A stretch of DNA of 60,000 nucleotides, taken from NCBI GenBank assembly GCA_914767715.1, contig OU612065.1, forward strand, positions 39,930,001 through 39,990,000, in the 5' to 3' direction. Shown here piece after piece: positions 10,691 through 24,700 of the stretch. Below the pieces are notes generated by a model. That model saw nothing but the letters and a program-made list of their open reading frames with translations, was not told where the DNA came from and did no database searches. The position numbers and the translations under genes were made by a program. Source of the stretch: Membranipora membranacea (taxonomy: Eukaryota; Bryozoa; Gymnolaemata; Cheilostomatida; Membraniporidae). Each line of letters opens with the position of its first letter. Within the stretch, counting starts at the first letter, position 1.

Positions 10691-12294
10691 AAACCTCCTT
10701 AAGTTAATTTTGAGTCCTGTTTCAGAGTGTTGTTATAGTAACAATTAACCACGACTTACTTTAATTGATTACAAAATTGTCTTATAAACTCTTAGTGAAT
10801 TTGACCTAACGTCTGAGTACCTGACGAACTGTCCCGAATTACTTCGCCAATTACTATATGCAAAGAAATCAACTACAACAGTTTATTCACTAAAGTTATG
10901 GTTTATTGTCTTGATACTTATAAAAAAAAGATAATGTATTTCAAATGATACTCACAGTATATTAGTCCTTAGACTCCACTTTAGTTTTAGCGTTCTAACA
11001 AAGATCTCTGATTTAAAGCTAGCATTTATTAAATCGAAATATAATATATTTTACTAGCTATGTAAAAAGTTGACTGTGTTGCTCAAAAAGTTAAACTGTA
11101 TTGATTTACTGTTCACAATTTCGGCATTTATATAGGTGCCGATTTTTGTGCTGACTCTGCTTGTTGTCGTCTGATTAGCTGTCAGCGGATTATTGGATTA
11201 GTGTCTCTTGTGGCTTTGTTATATGAAACGTTCTGTGGTCACGTCACGTGATATATTGCTGCTGTTCCTCAGTCTACCCTCTGGAATTTATTGTTCTATT
11301 TTTGGGCTGACTTTGTTGTTGTTACTCCATGATTTATTACTTCCGTGTCACCCTGAAGTTTACTTGGTACTACTATGACATACTGGAAAACCAAATTACT
11401 GCGTCACTGGTATTCCTATTTTCTGACCGGATTAGCATGCTCCGGTTGTCTTTGTTACATCTTTGATGGATCACTTCTGCGTCTCTCTGCTCGTTGTTTA
11501 TGCTTGTGATTACTAAATACCATAGAGATTACTGGGTGCATTTGTTTTCATATCTATCTGTACCCTCTGACTTCTGCGGCTGGCTGAATATAACTACATA
11601 TTATCTCAAGTGCCCATTTTTGGTACTGACAAGACACTGAGCCTGTATCAAATAGCCAATAGTTTCCAGTCTAGAGTATTTATAACATGTTTATGCAATA
11701 CACAAAACAACTGAACTGGAATTAACCTAAAACTTTTAATATCTATGCAATGAGTAAAGAGACTGCTGTTATCCTCTCATGTCATGGAAGGAGGCAACTC
11801 CTGCAATAGGTGATTCAAGAAATGTTTTATGCATGCATATGGTGGTATATACCATAGTGTTGTATTGAGCCAGCAAAAATGAAAATGAGCCGAGCCACTG
11901 AAATTTCCCTAAATTCGGGTATGAGTCGGGTCGAGTCGAAAAGAGCGCGTGAAATGGATTTACATTACGACTTCATAAGTCGATGTCCTACTCCTACACT
12001 GTCTTCAGATATCACAATTTAAAAGAATGATGGATATTCATCCACTAATCACTAATGCAATTAGCTAATAGTGCATGTTAAGTTTGATTCAGTTTGTAAT
12101 ATATCATCTAGACATAATGAACTATGTTGAGAGCAAGTTTCATCAAATTCTGTCAAGTATTTATCAATCATAGATGTCTGAAAAAAGCTTTATGTAGTGT
12201 TGTAAGCCGTTCATAATAATCACAGCAAAAGCATGACTAATAGATATATGTTTTATCATCGTATAGTCTCTATTTCTGAAATCATCACCTAAAA

Positions 12295-12440
12295 TCCATA
12301 GCATAGTGGTTAAGATCATGGACTGTAGCGCACTAGGTCTCAGGTTCGTATTTTGACCATCACTCTAGTAGTTGAGACCCCTAAGGATGTAGACCTCTGA
12401 CCCGATTTGACCCTAATATGACCCGACCACAGAAACCCGA
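12295..12440 (+). mobile_element. tRNA-derived SINE-like segment
   Basis: A box-like sequence TAGCATAGTGG at about 12299-12309 and B box-like GGTTCGTATTT at about 12343-12353 are spaced like an internal polymerase III promoter. The B box departs from the GGTTCGANTCC consensus, so it is not a functional tRNA gene. No clear target duplication was found. A degenerate SINE is the simplest reading. Confidence 0.5.
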
Positions 12441-12784
12441 AACCCTGAATACAATACCAATATATATATATATATACTATCATAGCTATATTAATGTATT
12501 ATTTACAATGCCACTGTGATAAGCACTCAAGTTTGGCAAAAGATTAAAGGTTGCTCCCCTAATAATTTATGTAGAATGGACAGCCAATGAATCGGCTCCT
12601 TCCTTAGTGATCCCTTCTCTCTTTTACTCCTTCTAACCGTCTATAAATAATGATGCTTATAAAATGACCACTAGTCTAGCTTCAAAACACGCTGCACAAC
12701 TTGTAGACGGTGTTCTAGCAAATAACTAGAATATCCCTTTGATTTGTCTGTGAAAATATCTCACCTATCTATCAATTCACAAAA

Positions 12785-15700
12785 ATGAGACCTCCTCATT
12801 GGTATAAGTGGGTTATTTTGGTAATTACAAGTATCAGCACACTTTTTGCATTTGGCTACATAACAACGACTACTTCTATCGGGACGATATACTACATACA
12901 GAGATATGAAGAGAGGATTGTTAGCGGTCTCATCGGGCCTTTGCAGGTCGGCCTGCTGCTAACCAGCTGTATGTTATTTTAAATTGTACTTTTATTTTAT
13001 TAGCGGGCATAATAGCCCATTAGGTTGAGAACATTAATCGTGTTGTTCGGTCAGGAAGCGATTAGTTTATTTTATTAGTTGTTTTATGGCTTCCTTGTCT
13101 CATTATTTCCTGTAAAGTTACCCCTAAATTATGCTGCAAAAATATATTTGATTTACAAGAAACATTGTAAATCTGGCAACCCTTTTGGTTTTGAATGTAA
13201 TTTTGAGACAGAAAATCGAATTCCTCAATATATCTCAAACAGAAAGTTTTTTCGCAGATATCTCTGTCAGGACACAAACTTAGAGTATACTTGTAGAGCT
13301 AGCGTAGCCATTTGCTCTATCATTCTGATTTGTCAGTCTGACTGATTATCCAGAGCTTTCTAACTGAAATGCTGTAATGCGTAAGATCTGGAGGCCTCCT
13401 CTCTTATTATGTGCCATCAACAATTGGTGTACACCAGGGAACCATCCTTGGTCCGCTCCTGTAGAACGCATACATAGACGACTCGGAGCCTAACAGCAAC
13501 CATGTAAAATATGCTGACGACTCAACAATGTACCACCCAATTTATACAGAGGATGTAACTATTACCAACTCGACCAGTCTAAGAGCAACAGTTTCAATAC
13601 CAACCAATCCTCTACAAGATGCAATGAACTATTCCACATCATGGTGTGAGAAGAACGATATGCTCTTAAATACCAGTTAGTCCAACACAATAGTCTTCAC
13701 TGTGGAAAATCAGCTAGAGATTGAGCCAACAACCATCGGTGATTTGTAAGGAGCAGATAACTCCTCCTTCAAATTGTTAAGTGTGAAATTTGACAAAAAC
13801 CTGAAATTCACCAAACATGTAGACTCAACCATTGAAAAGTGCAGACCTACATTTCATGTCATATGTAAACTGCTCAATGTTTGAGTCAATAATGGGAGTA
13901 TAGCTATGTTCTACAAGGCAAGGTTCATCCCGCTTCTAATATACGCGACCCCATGCTGGTATCCGCTGCTGACAAAAACAGACAAAGAAAGATTAGAAAA
14001 ATATCAGAGACATTGCCTACGCATGATCTATCCAAACCATGACAGCAGTGATAGCCGCCTTACCAGTACAAGACTAAGCACCGTCTGCCAACAGCTTGAG
14101 ACCCAGTGTCACAACTACACCAATCGGATATGATTCAATGTCAACCATGTCCTACATGACTACATACACTGGTGGGCGGATTACAGCTCTGAGCAGGTGC
14201 TTTATCCCATCGCGCACCCGGACATCTATTGGTAGTAAAACAGTTTTAGGCATTATTCAATCATTTTTTCATAAATTTACTTGATAGATTTTTCAACTTT
14301 TTTTTCTGACATTTAATACGGAGCAATTTTTAATATGTAGCTCTTTCTTTTTTCTCTCTGCTTTTTATATAATCCCTGTCTTATTTACTCTCACGGGTAT
14401 TGACAGCAAATAAAGTTCATTTCATTCCATATGGTCTTGCTGAACCGATTCAATTTTAGTATCAATAACATTTAAGGCCTTCCAGCCATTCCTTTGTTTT
14501 AACCTTATGTATTGTCTGTGTAAGTTGTTTTTATCCATAATTTCAGCTCTGCCCTCGTTGCTGTTATGTCGTCGAGTTGGGTTCAGGATCACACAGCTTA
14601 TAGGAGCAGTCTTACTTCCTGTTGGTCTGGCTCTCACATCCTTCACTACAAAATCATGGCAGGGACTTCTTCTATCTGGTGTCTGCTCTGGTGAGATTAA
14701 CATCATCTATATATAATTCTAGCTGTAGATCTGATCTTCAGTAGATTTTGGTGGGATTAATTTCTTATACTCAACACCACACCTTAGCTCGTACAGGTGG
14801 TTGTAATTGGGGTTTCGTTTTATGCAGGGATTTTGTGAGCTCAAGTGGGTAAATATGCTACAAAATTAATTTAATGATGTTCAACTTCCATTGATTTATG
14901 TGACTTCGGAGCCATTGACATTCTAGATCTCTGGGTAATTAACTTTGAAACGGAGTTAATTGCTGTAGGGAGGGATAGATTATGATACAGGGCAGTGGTG
15001 TATTCATAGGTAGGGCCAGGGGGCCATGGCCCTACCATAATTATTATTATATTTAGCTCGGCTATGTTTACCAAAATTATCTAAATTGCTACTTATTACA
15101 TCATTCATATGATTGTTGTATCTATGACCGGATCCTGGGTTGTATCACAGAGTAGGGATATATACAGAGGGGAAACTACGATGATAGATAGATTTTATTA
15201 TTGATATAAATTATAATGGCTATTAGTCCTACAGATATCTATTTATACTGATGATGGGCCATAATCCATTCTGAGTTTAACCTAAAGTTGTTTTCTGTTT
15301 TTGAAAGGTTCGATCTTGTAGCTATACACCATATTGTTGTCATTTTTTGCTAGGATACATAGGCTATGAGGTATTCAGGTTTTTTTAAAATGAGTTATAT
15401 CATATAGACTCATGAGTGATAATTGATAAACTTCTGACCATCAAAATTAGGAAATGGTAGCGTACTGACCCAAGTCACATGTGAATCTATATGAGATAAC
15501 TCATAGCCCTTGTATCCAAAATGAATAATATCCAAAATTTCAACAGTATGGTGTATCTCTTTGAGGTTGGACCTTTCAAAAAAGTTTAAAATCAGTCTTT
15601 GGGTGGAAAAGAAAAAGGAATGATTGCCAATCATAAGTAGGTATGTCTGTAAGAAAAATGCCACTGTAACATACAGAGATAATGAGTTTTTGACATGCAG

Positions 15701-18700
15701 AAGCTGAAATGTCAACTCTGCATATCATTACTCTAGGATCTTATTTAGTACAGCAAAAATCTGTATATATTCAGACTACTTGGTACTGTGAGCACCACCA
15801 CTCGACCCCCGAACCAAACTTTCCCTTAAATGATGTGAGTAGATACCTTGATAAAGTATCCGATGAAGTATCTGCCTTCTCTTCTTGCAGGTATCGGCGG
15901 CGCTATGATGCAGGTTGCTACGACACAGACAATAAAAGCTTACTTCCCGGGCACACAAGTAGCACCATTTGGAGCCATTTGTCTGTCAATGAATACTGCT
16001 GCAATGCTCTTCCCTCAGATATGGAGAATACTTATGTCAACATATGGATGGAACACGACATTCTATATTCTAGGTACGGAGGATATTCTAAATATGCCAG
16101 TCATAGAGACTTAGCGACTAAATTTTATATGTTCGATATCACAAAACTAATATCATTACATTAAATTGGAATTTATTCAGTTATTGATTAATCAGCATTT
16201 CAGTTTTGCAGAGCAGACATCAAATTTTATTAGTCAATATTTAACGTCACATTACGTTACGTCACATTACGTTACGTTATGTTACGTTATGTTATAACAC
16301 TGATTAATTATATGACCGCCAATATGATACATAAAATATAAATACATAAAAAATATACAGATGTATATAACAGAATGCATTTTTCTAGTGGAATTATTTG
16401 ACGTTGCAATTTCCTATTGTTATTATTATTCCTTATATTGTTATTATTTTAATCGTCTGTGTCACCTGACCTTATAAAGGTCGGTGAGCAACTTGGCTTA
16501 GGTGTACAGAACAGACAGCGCAGACCCCAACAGAGCTCTCTGCTGAATTGATATTGATATTCATGACTTTTAGAGGTTTAAATTAATGATCGTGTCATAG
16601 AATCTTTTTCAGAGTATGGTTAACATTTTTATCTGTTCTCTGTTTCAGCTGGGATGACATCAATTGGTATACCTCTAGGACTCTCATTCATCCCTCCTCA
16701 GGAGGATGAACTACAGAACAGTACATCTGCTGATGAGGAGAAGAAACCCAAACTAAGTCTTGTACTCTCCAAGAGATCCTCTTCTGTGTTTCTTGTTGAC
16801 ACTCTACCAGAAGCTGGAGGACACAACAATAAAGCTTTTGACTCCTCAACAGAGGTTAGATCAATCATGGTTCATTCCAATGTTAAATTTGATGTGCAGC
16901 CTGGTGTTGAATGTAGGCATACAGTACTCGGTTAATTGGTCTACGAATAAGATGGGTGGTCCACAATAACTGCCATAAAATGTGACATAAAGATGATGAT
17001 AAATTCATGAAAGTATGAAAATAAAACTCCATAGCTTCTTTCATCAGGTCAGAGCTGTGGTCAAGGTGGCAAATAAAGTAGCATAATAATAAGTTGTTGT
17101 TGATATTGAGGCGCAAGTATACTGCTAAAATATTATCTACAGCGGTGATTGAATTGTCCTGCTAATAGCCATTATCACAAAAAGAATTCTTTTTGATGGT
17201 GTTTTACGGAATGGATTTGTAGCTCTGTGATTTCTTTGTTACAATTAATAGGCCAGAAGCAGCTATAGCATAAGTTGTTATGGCACGGACAATATTTGAT
17301 GGCAGGATACTGATCACGTTTTATACTTCATTGGTGTATGTTCTGTAAAATTCACCGGGTGTACCCAGTTGTAGTGGTCATATTTAGAAATTAAAAGGTG
17401 TTTTGTTTTGGCATTATATGTGTGGGGAAATAACTCCTATTCTGTGTAATCTAAGTAACCTAATCATCAGGGAATTCGGCTGTTCTCATCAACCATCTCA
17501 TGCAATGATAAAACATAAGTACAATGTAGAACCGTACTATAGTCTTGACTTGTGCCAACTGCATCAAACTCTTGACTTCCCACTAATCACATATCGATAG
17601 TGTGAATATTTGGGATATGCAGTAGTGCTGCGGCTGATCTCTTCAACTGGGTACACACTTTTTTCCTACATCAAATTTGTCTCACGCTATCATGTTTTGA
17701 GCAGTCTTATGTCTAGGCTGCTTTTTGTCTTGTTCTCGTTGAGATGTAGTGCTGTTGCTGACCACCTTTTAAAATGATGTGATATAATATATTGTTAAAA
17801 TCATACATGTAGTCGTGTTTCCTGCTGACCATATTAATCACTTGACATTTCACTTACCTAACCAATTGTGAAGAAAATTGCAGGTATGCTGCTGCGCTGC
17901 CGCTGACATGATTGCTACAACCGGGTACACTCTCAGTTTTGGATTCAGCAGGTTGTTCTACCCTAGATATACCCTTGTTTTAAACTCGTAACATTTCACT
18001 TATTATTAGCGATTTCGAGAAAAATTGCAATATGCTGCCGCGCTGCCGATCTTCTGCTGACATGATTGCTACAACTGCGTACAACCATAATTTTGGATTC
18101 ACCACGTTGTTCCACCCTAGAAACACCTTTTATTGAATTCTTAACATTTCACTTATTATATGCAATTTTGAGAAATATTGCGGATATGCTACCGCAAGAC
18201 GGTAACATACTAACCTCATAAAGATCTGACATTATACTTATTGAAAATTTTAAATTTGTCCTGATCTAACACGAGCAGACTTCTGCAAGTTTACTTGGTA
18301 AATAAATTGGCAAGTCAACAAAATTCCCACAATGCAGTTTCAACCTGGAATTCCCTGAAGATTAGATTAGTAAGATTACACAGAATGGGAGTTATGTCCC
18401 CACACATATAATGCAAAAACAAAACACCTTTTAATTTCTAAATATGACCACTACAACTGGGTACACCTGGTGAATTTTACAGAAGAAACATAATGAAGTA
18501 TAATATGCGATCAGTTTCCTGCCATCAAAAATTGTCCGTGCCATTATTTTATAGAGCAGTTACAGCTAGGCTGCTTCTGGCCTATAACAGAATTATTGTT
18601 TTTCAGGCGCAGGATGACGAGCTAGAAGACAAGTTCTCGGCAGATGATAACGGAGCATCAGATAGTGAGGGTGTTATCAGGGATTCTCTTTATATGACTC

Positions 18701-21700
18701 TTAAAAAACCACAGGTAGACATATAAATCACAGCCTGCTATCGGAGGAGGCTCATGGTGCATATGTGAATCATTAATAAAAAAACATCTTGCAAAAAACA
18801 TCTTGTAAAAATAAATAAAACCCATAGACTTAATAATAAACCTAGACAGGACACTGTATGAAGCATTAGCATTGAGGCAGTGAGGCACTTAATTATGGTG
18901 ACTCGACGTCACTGGAGGGTGTAGAAACAGTGATGTTTACTCATAGCTATCATTGATTTACCGGTCCCAGCTCTGGTTGAATGATGATAACTCAATTGGC
19001 TTCAATCGAAATTTAAGTTTGAAAATTGCAATAGATTCAACAGCTTCTGGCGATCATTTTCATTATCAAATTCAGTTTCAGTCCAGAATAAATTCTTCTT
19101 TCTCAAACAATTTTGATGGAATACTGAGTTTGAAAATGACAATAGATTCAGCAGCTTTTGGTGATCATTTTGATAGTCTATTTAGCTTCTTGGCTCAAAT
19201 ATTATCCAAAAAGCAAGCTATTGAAAACGGTGCATAGACTCAAACACAACAAATTTTGTCCGCGTCGAACAAGGAATTGCTTGTAAGAATTATCTTCCCA
19301 AAATGCTATAGAATTCCCTACATTGACTTTGAGGATAAATAGAGCTGTACCAACAAAAAATAACTGAAACAAATGCTGACAATCAACACACTCTGTTAAC
19401 ATGTGATTTGGTTGATTAAAACATAATCACATGTTAACAACGAGATTGTAGATGTGCTATTGTACAATATCATATCCCTTTCACCCAACTTGACAAAGTG
19501 ACAATGACCATGAATTAGGACTACTCAGGATCGACACAGCGAACATAATTACCCAACATAACCCAGCAGCAGTTGACTGAAGGGGGATCAAATCCAACAA
19601 TATTTGCATGGTGATTTCCTTGCGCTCCAAAGTAGACGGAGGAGGATAACAAAATACTGACAACTAGTAAGCAATCTGTAGCCAAAGTGCAGTCTTAGCT
19701 CAGAATTTTGGTCAATGCTGGTGGCTTGGCTGGTGGCACCCAAAACCACTCTCTTGAAGAGCCATCATGTTTTTAGACCAACATATAATTTTCACATAGT
19801 TATGGTCTAATAAGCTTTCTCTCCCTAAATGGCTAATGTATGAAATCCCTGCAGACATACAGCCCTGCAGACATACAGCTCTGCTCTAAATGTGTTTTCT
19901 CGGCTGACCGGAATTCCAATTAATATTACAATCTCCAAACAGAATAGATTTATGGCCAATATGTTGGTTTTGATGTAGAATTTTATAGTTTTTTATCAAA
20001 AAGTTCTAAGCTACCACCATCACAAGCAAGGCCTAAACATATCAGAACATTCCAAGCAACAAGCAACAACCAACGCCGGTGAGGCCACAACATATCCGAT
20101 TGTATATTGTACCCATGAGATGCTCTTCAAACAAATGTCCACTCCATTTCACATTTCTCAAACGTTCTGAATACCCACACCTATGTTTGATCCCGTTAGT
20201 AAATCCTTTATTAGGGGCAGGAGGTGGTGTAGCTAATCGGCACACAACTGTTGACGATGATGAGGTTTTGCAGGTGATTTTGGTTGATATTGAAATCCGA
20301 GAGGAGATGATGTTGACATAAATTATTCAATTATAGTGTTTTAGGCTATTGTAATTAGCTTTTTAGGGAAGGTAGTGTCTCTTTTGCCTCCCCTATAACT
20401 ACAGGCCTGCGAGAGTTATTGTTTGTATACCCGCTACATATACCAGTCTTCGAGGAGTGCCAAGTTCTCAAAAGCTCATGCCAAGGTTGTGAGACATTGT
20501 AAAGCTAATAAAGTAGGACAAAGTGTCCCATAAAATTTAAAATTATGCTTTGAAGACCAGCCAAGCACATTTTCCCTACGCAAAACATCCACCAAACCTG
20601 TCATGAGTCATAGGCTTTGTTGTGTAAGATGGATAAATTTTAACGCATCTCAAGCTCATTATTCATCTTAAACGATTTCCAAGTATTCATAAATACTCGT
20701 ATAGAAAGTAAGCTTTTTTGCGCATGTAGGATACATGTTGACGCATCTCAAGCCCGTTATTCATCTCAAATGACTATCAAGTGCTCACAAATACTCATCT
20801 AATAAAATCGATAATTTCCGAATTGAATTCTTTGATAAACTTGCATATATCAAAAACTTGTTTACGGAAAATTGACGCTGGGTAATCAATTGCTACTATT
20901 GCTACAGGTCTTGGATATTTGAGTGATGTAGTCTGTATAGCTCAATGATTATAGATTGAGGCTACATATCAAAGTGATTACCTGGTCGGCAAGTAGTTTT
21001 CCCAAACAGATTGTCCTTTTTAAGGGATGCACTCGAATTAGGTGAAATAACGACATCAGCCCTTGACATACTAACTCAAATTGGCAGTTGAATCATTTCA
21101 AATGATATTCCAACATTTTTTAGCCTTTTATGATTGAGAATCTTTAATTGTGATCAACAGACGGCCTCTTGTTTACTCTATAGGAAATGATACTGACAAA
21201 TCAGGTTCATGACCTCAGTTGAGGCAGGAAATGTGAGCAAGAATTCTCTGCATATCAATTACTGCTATCAACAATGAGATGAAGAACAAGGCCGTTAAGA
21301 AAGAAATGGTGGGAGAGGCAAAATTCCGAGGCTAGTCATAAGCATCAATAGGAGGGGTGCTGTTACTAAGCAATTTTAAGGCATTTTCATAGCAAATGGA
21401 AATCCCAAAAGACCTGATTCAGACATGAAATAATCAATTATATCATTTTTGGACCACTCCATTCAGCTCTCTAAGGGAGGCAAGGCCTCCCCTAGAAATA
21501 CGGGCCTGCACCAGCCAGGCCACCAGCACTGACCAAAACTCTGAGCTAAGACCGCACTTTGGCTACAGATTGCTTACCTGTCATTATTTTTTTATCCTCC
21601 TTCCATCTACGTTAGAGCGCAAGGTAATCACTACGCAAATATTGTTGGATTTGAGTAGTCCCAATTGATGGCCATTGAGGTAACATAGACTCCTTGGCAA

Positions 21701-24700
21701 GTTGGGTGAAAGGGATGTGATATTGTACGATAGCATAGTACAATAGCATAGTACAATAGCACAATGACAGTGTGTTGATTGTCAGCATTTGCTTGCGTTA
21801 TATTTTGTTGGTACAGCTCTATTTATCCTAAAAGTCAATGGAGGGAATTCTATAGCAATTCGGGAAGATAATTCTTACAAACGATTTCTTGTTCGTCGCG
21901 GACAAAATTTGATTTCGATAGTCTATTTAGCTTCTTGGCTCAAACATTATCCAAAGAGCAAGCTATTGAAAACGGTGGATAGACTCAAAGCTATAATTTT
22001 TTTTGCGGTTTCAGCCCTGATTTAAAGTTTATTTCAATATCAATTTTGAAAGGATTTTGATTTTGAAAATTGCAATAGATTCAGTAGCTTGTGGAGATCA
22101 TTTTGATGGTCTGTTCTGCCTTGTAGCTCAAGTATAACTAGGGAGTTCAGGACTTTCTTTCTTGGAATTACTGAGGAAGCAAGCATTTCAATTTGCATTA
22201 GCTCATTTTGAGCCAGGCATGCACAATAATAAATGTCATGACAAAATATCCACCAACATTATTGGAATGTGACCAACAGAGATAGTTGGAGGTAAACAAG
22301 TCAAGGCCGGACCTCACAAAGCTTCAAATAGAATTGAAATTCTTAGTAGACAATATTCTGTGTAGTTAATCTAAAGGTCACTTCGGTGGGTCAAAAGTAA
22401 AGGCAAACCACCTGCCCCGGCAGCATACTCCTAGAACTCTTACCTTATATTAGCAGCCTGATTAAACAAGCAACAGACAAATCTGGTAATAAGGAAATCA
22501 TATAACATCAATGCTGCAATCTTTCGAACTTTTGACCTTTTGAAATACATAGGTTTATTGTGCCCTGCTGAGTCATCAATATAGCAACTGATTTCTAGAT
22601 TTCTGAATACACAGCAGTTGTAACGCTCATCAAGCTAAGCACTATTCGATCACGATGGATAAGCCAGGCCAGAGCGGATCTTCAGTTTTCAAAAGCTTGA
22701 TTTTTTGGTAATATTTGAGCTACAAAGCTAAATAGACTATCAAAATGACCACAAGAAGCTGCAATTTTCAAACTCAAAATTCCATCAAAATTGTTCGAGA
22801 TATAAGCATTTAATCAGGACGGAAACTGCAAAAAAATTTATAGCTTTCAGTCTATGCACCGTTTTCAATAGCTTGCCTTTTGGATAATTTTTGAGCTAAA
22901 AAGCTAAATAGACTATCTAAATGATCGCCAGAAGCTGCTGAATCTATTACAATTTTCAAACTTAAATTCCGATTGAAGCCAATCGAGTTATCAACATTTA
23001 ACCAGAGCTGGGACCGGTAAATCAATGATAGCTATGAGTAAAAATCACTGTTTCTACACCCTCCAGTGACATCGCGTCACCATAATGTGCCCACTTCAGC
23101 TTTATGCAGTGTCCTGTCTAGGTTCATTATTAAGTCTATGGTAGGCCCCTATACCTGATAAAACCTTGTGATGTGTTTAAATAATGAGAATTTATGTAAA
23201 TGATTATAGCTATATTTTCCCTGACATGGCATTAAACTAAACACCTGTCTTAATCAATAACAACAAGTCGCCCGGACACATCAATCAATCAAAATTCAAA
23301 CGTAAAATTAGAGAAAATATGAAATTATGAGATGCTTAATATGCTGCTCTTGGTGATCTTGTGGTTTTTTGTTTTTTTTTTGTCTAGAGCATAGCCTTGC
23401 TGATGATGTCAGGCTTGTATTCAGGAGGGATAACCGCAGGTCTCACAGTGATCGGTGATTACGGTGAACTCCGGCTAGGAATGCCAGAAGAGAGGGTATG
23501 AAACTTGAAAATTACGAAATTGAATTATTCGGGTTTAGTCCACTAATTCATTTAGCTGCTGTATTTTGTCTATATTTAAGCCTATTATATTTTGTTTTTA
23601 AATTCTTTTAGGCTTATCAATAACAATCATGGTGGTCAATTAGTAATTTTTCTCTTGACCCCTGAACTCTTTTGTTTATACTCACAACTGTCCAGATAGA
23701 GACTACAAATTTTGTTGTTGTAATAGTATCAATTTTTGACAGCCAATCAATGTTTTACATAAACGACATTTCCTAATGCAGATTTGTCCTGAATTCATTA
23801 GCAAGCCTTTAGAATTCAAGAATGGTGTTGCATCATGGGATACTATCATACTCTCTTATCTTGGGATACACACTGATCTGATCTGTTACAGGTTGCGCTG
23901 GCTTTGACCATACAGGGAGCTGCTCAGATTGTTGCATCCTTCCTCTACATGTTCCTGACATTCTGTACTGTATTCTGTGCCACACTTCTCCACTCTGTTT
24001 GTATGTTCATCATGTCTGCAGCCTTCCTTGGAATGTGCTTCGCCTCGAATGAGGGTGAGTTGATTAATATTTCTATTGGTACGCATCCCTGACATGTCTA
24101 TACTGAGGTTGTTGATGGAGGCAGGACATAACAATCAGGATGTTCTCCATCAACGGCACTCTAACCAATGCATTAATCCCTGTGGATCAAGTGTTCCACC
24201 CCCCCCCCCCCCTATAGCAGACTGTGCCTTCAGTTCATATAATTAGGTCCCAGCTGTAAGATGGTCATAGTATACTTTTATATCTAATCCTCTTTCATTG
24301 CAATATAAATCAAAACATATTAATTTGGGTCACTGCATTTGCAGGCGTTGACCGATAATCAAAACTCGAGTTCAGTAACCTTAAAACCAACATTTAAACA
24401 TTAAAAATAGGACAACAATTTTAATGGCACGAAATATAACATAAGATGAAAGAGCTGCCCAAATATAACATAAGATGAAAGAGCTGCCCAGTGAATCATT
24501 TTCGATAAAATTTCAAAATAATTTATATGTTCACTACTAAATCACCCTATTTTTGAAATTTTAAAGTTGCCAAGCATCAGAAGAATGTGGAATGTCCGGT
24601 GATATAGAGGGGTATAAATATGAAACGGTGATTTATAATTTCAGTCCACTTTATGGCACTGATCGCTGTGATCGGATTTGCAAAAGCGATAACCACCGGT

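Larger units (their letters stand above)
9113..12784. other. Non-coding region between the gap and the first transporter gene
   Basis: About 3.7 kb with no convincing exon on either strand. It holds a lone end of an inverted-repeat element (about 9216-9420), a four-copy 61-bp tandem repeat (10441-10690), a tRNA-like SINE segment (about 12295-12440) and a short TA microsatellite near 12461-12475. The rest is AT-rich sequence with nothing I can assign. Confidence 0.7.
18822..23141. mobile_element. 4.3-kb foldback-type element in intron 5 of copy A
   Basis: The ends are inverted copies: CCATAGACTTAATAAT at 18822, and its near-complement ending at 23141. The left arm runs to about 19745; the right arm occupies about 21510-23141. 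The right arm is longer because a block containing tagtctatttagcttcttgg is present twice there in opposite orientations (about 21910-21985 and 22852-22926). The central 1.8 kb has a two-copy 98-bp direct repeat but no transposase-like frame. Long, modular inverted arms and lack of coding capacity suggest a non-autonomous foldback transposon. I could not define a target duplication. Confidence 0.8.

Noticed and set aside
13079-13345. 88-codon frame in intron 1 of transporter copy A
   Set aside because: No recognisable domain, overlapping frame on the other strand, and no splice context.
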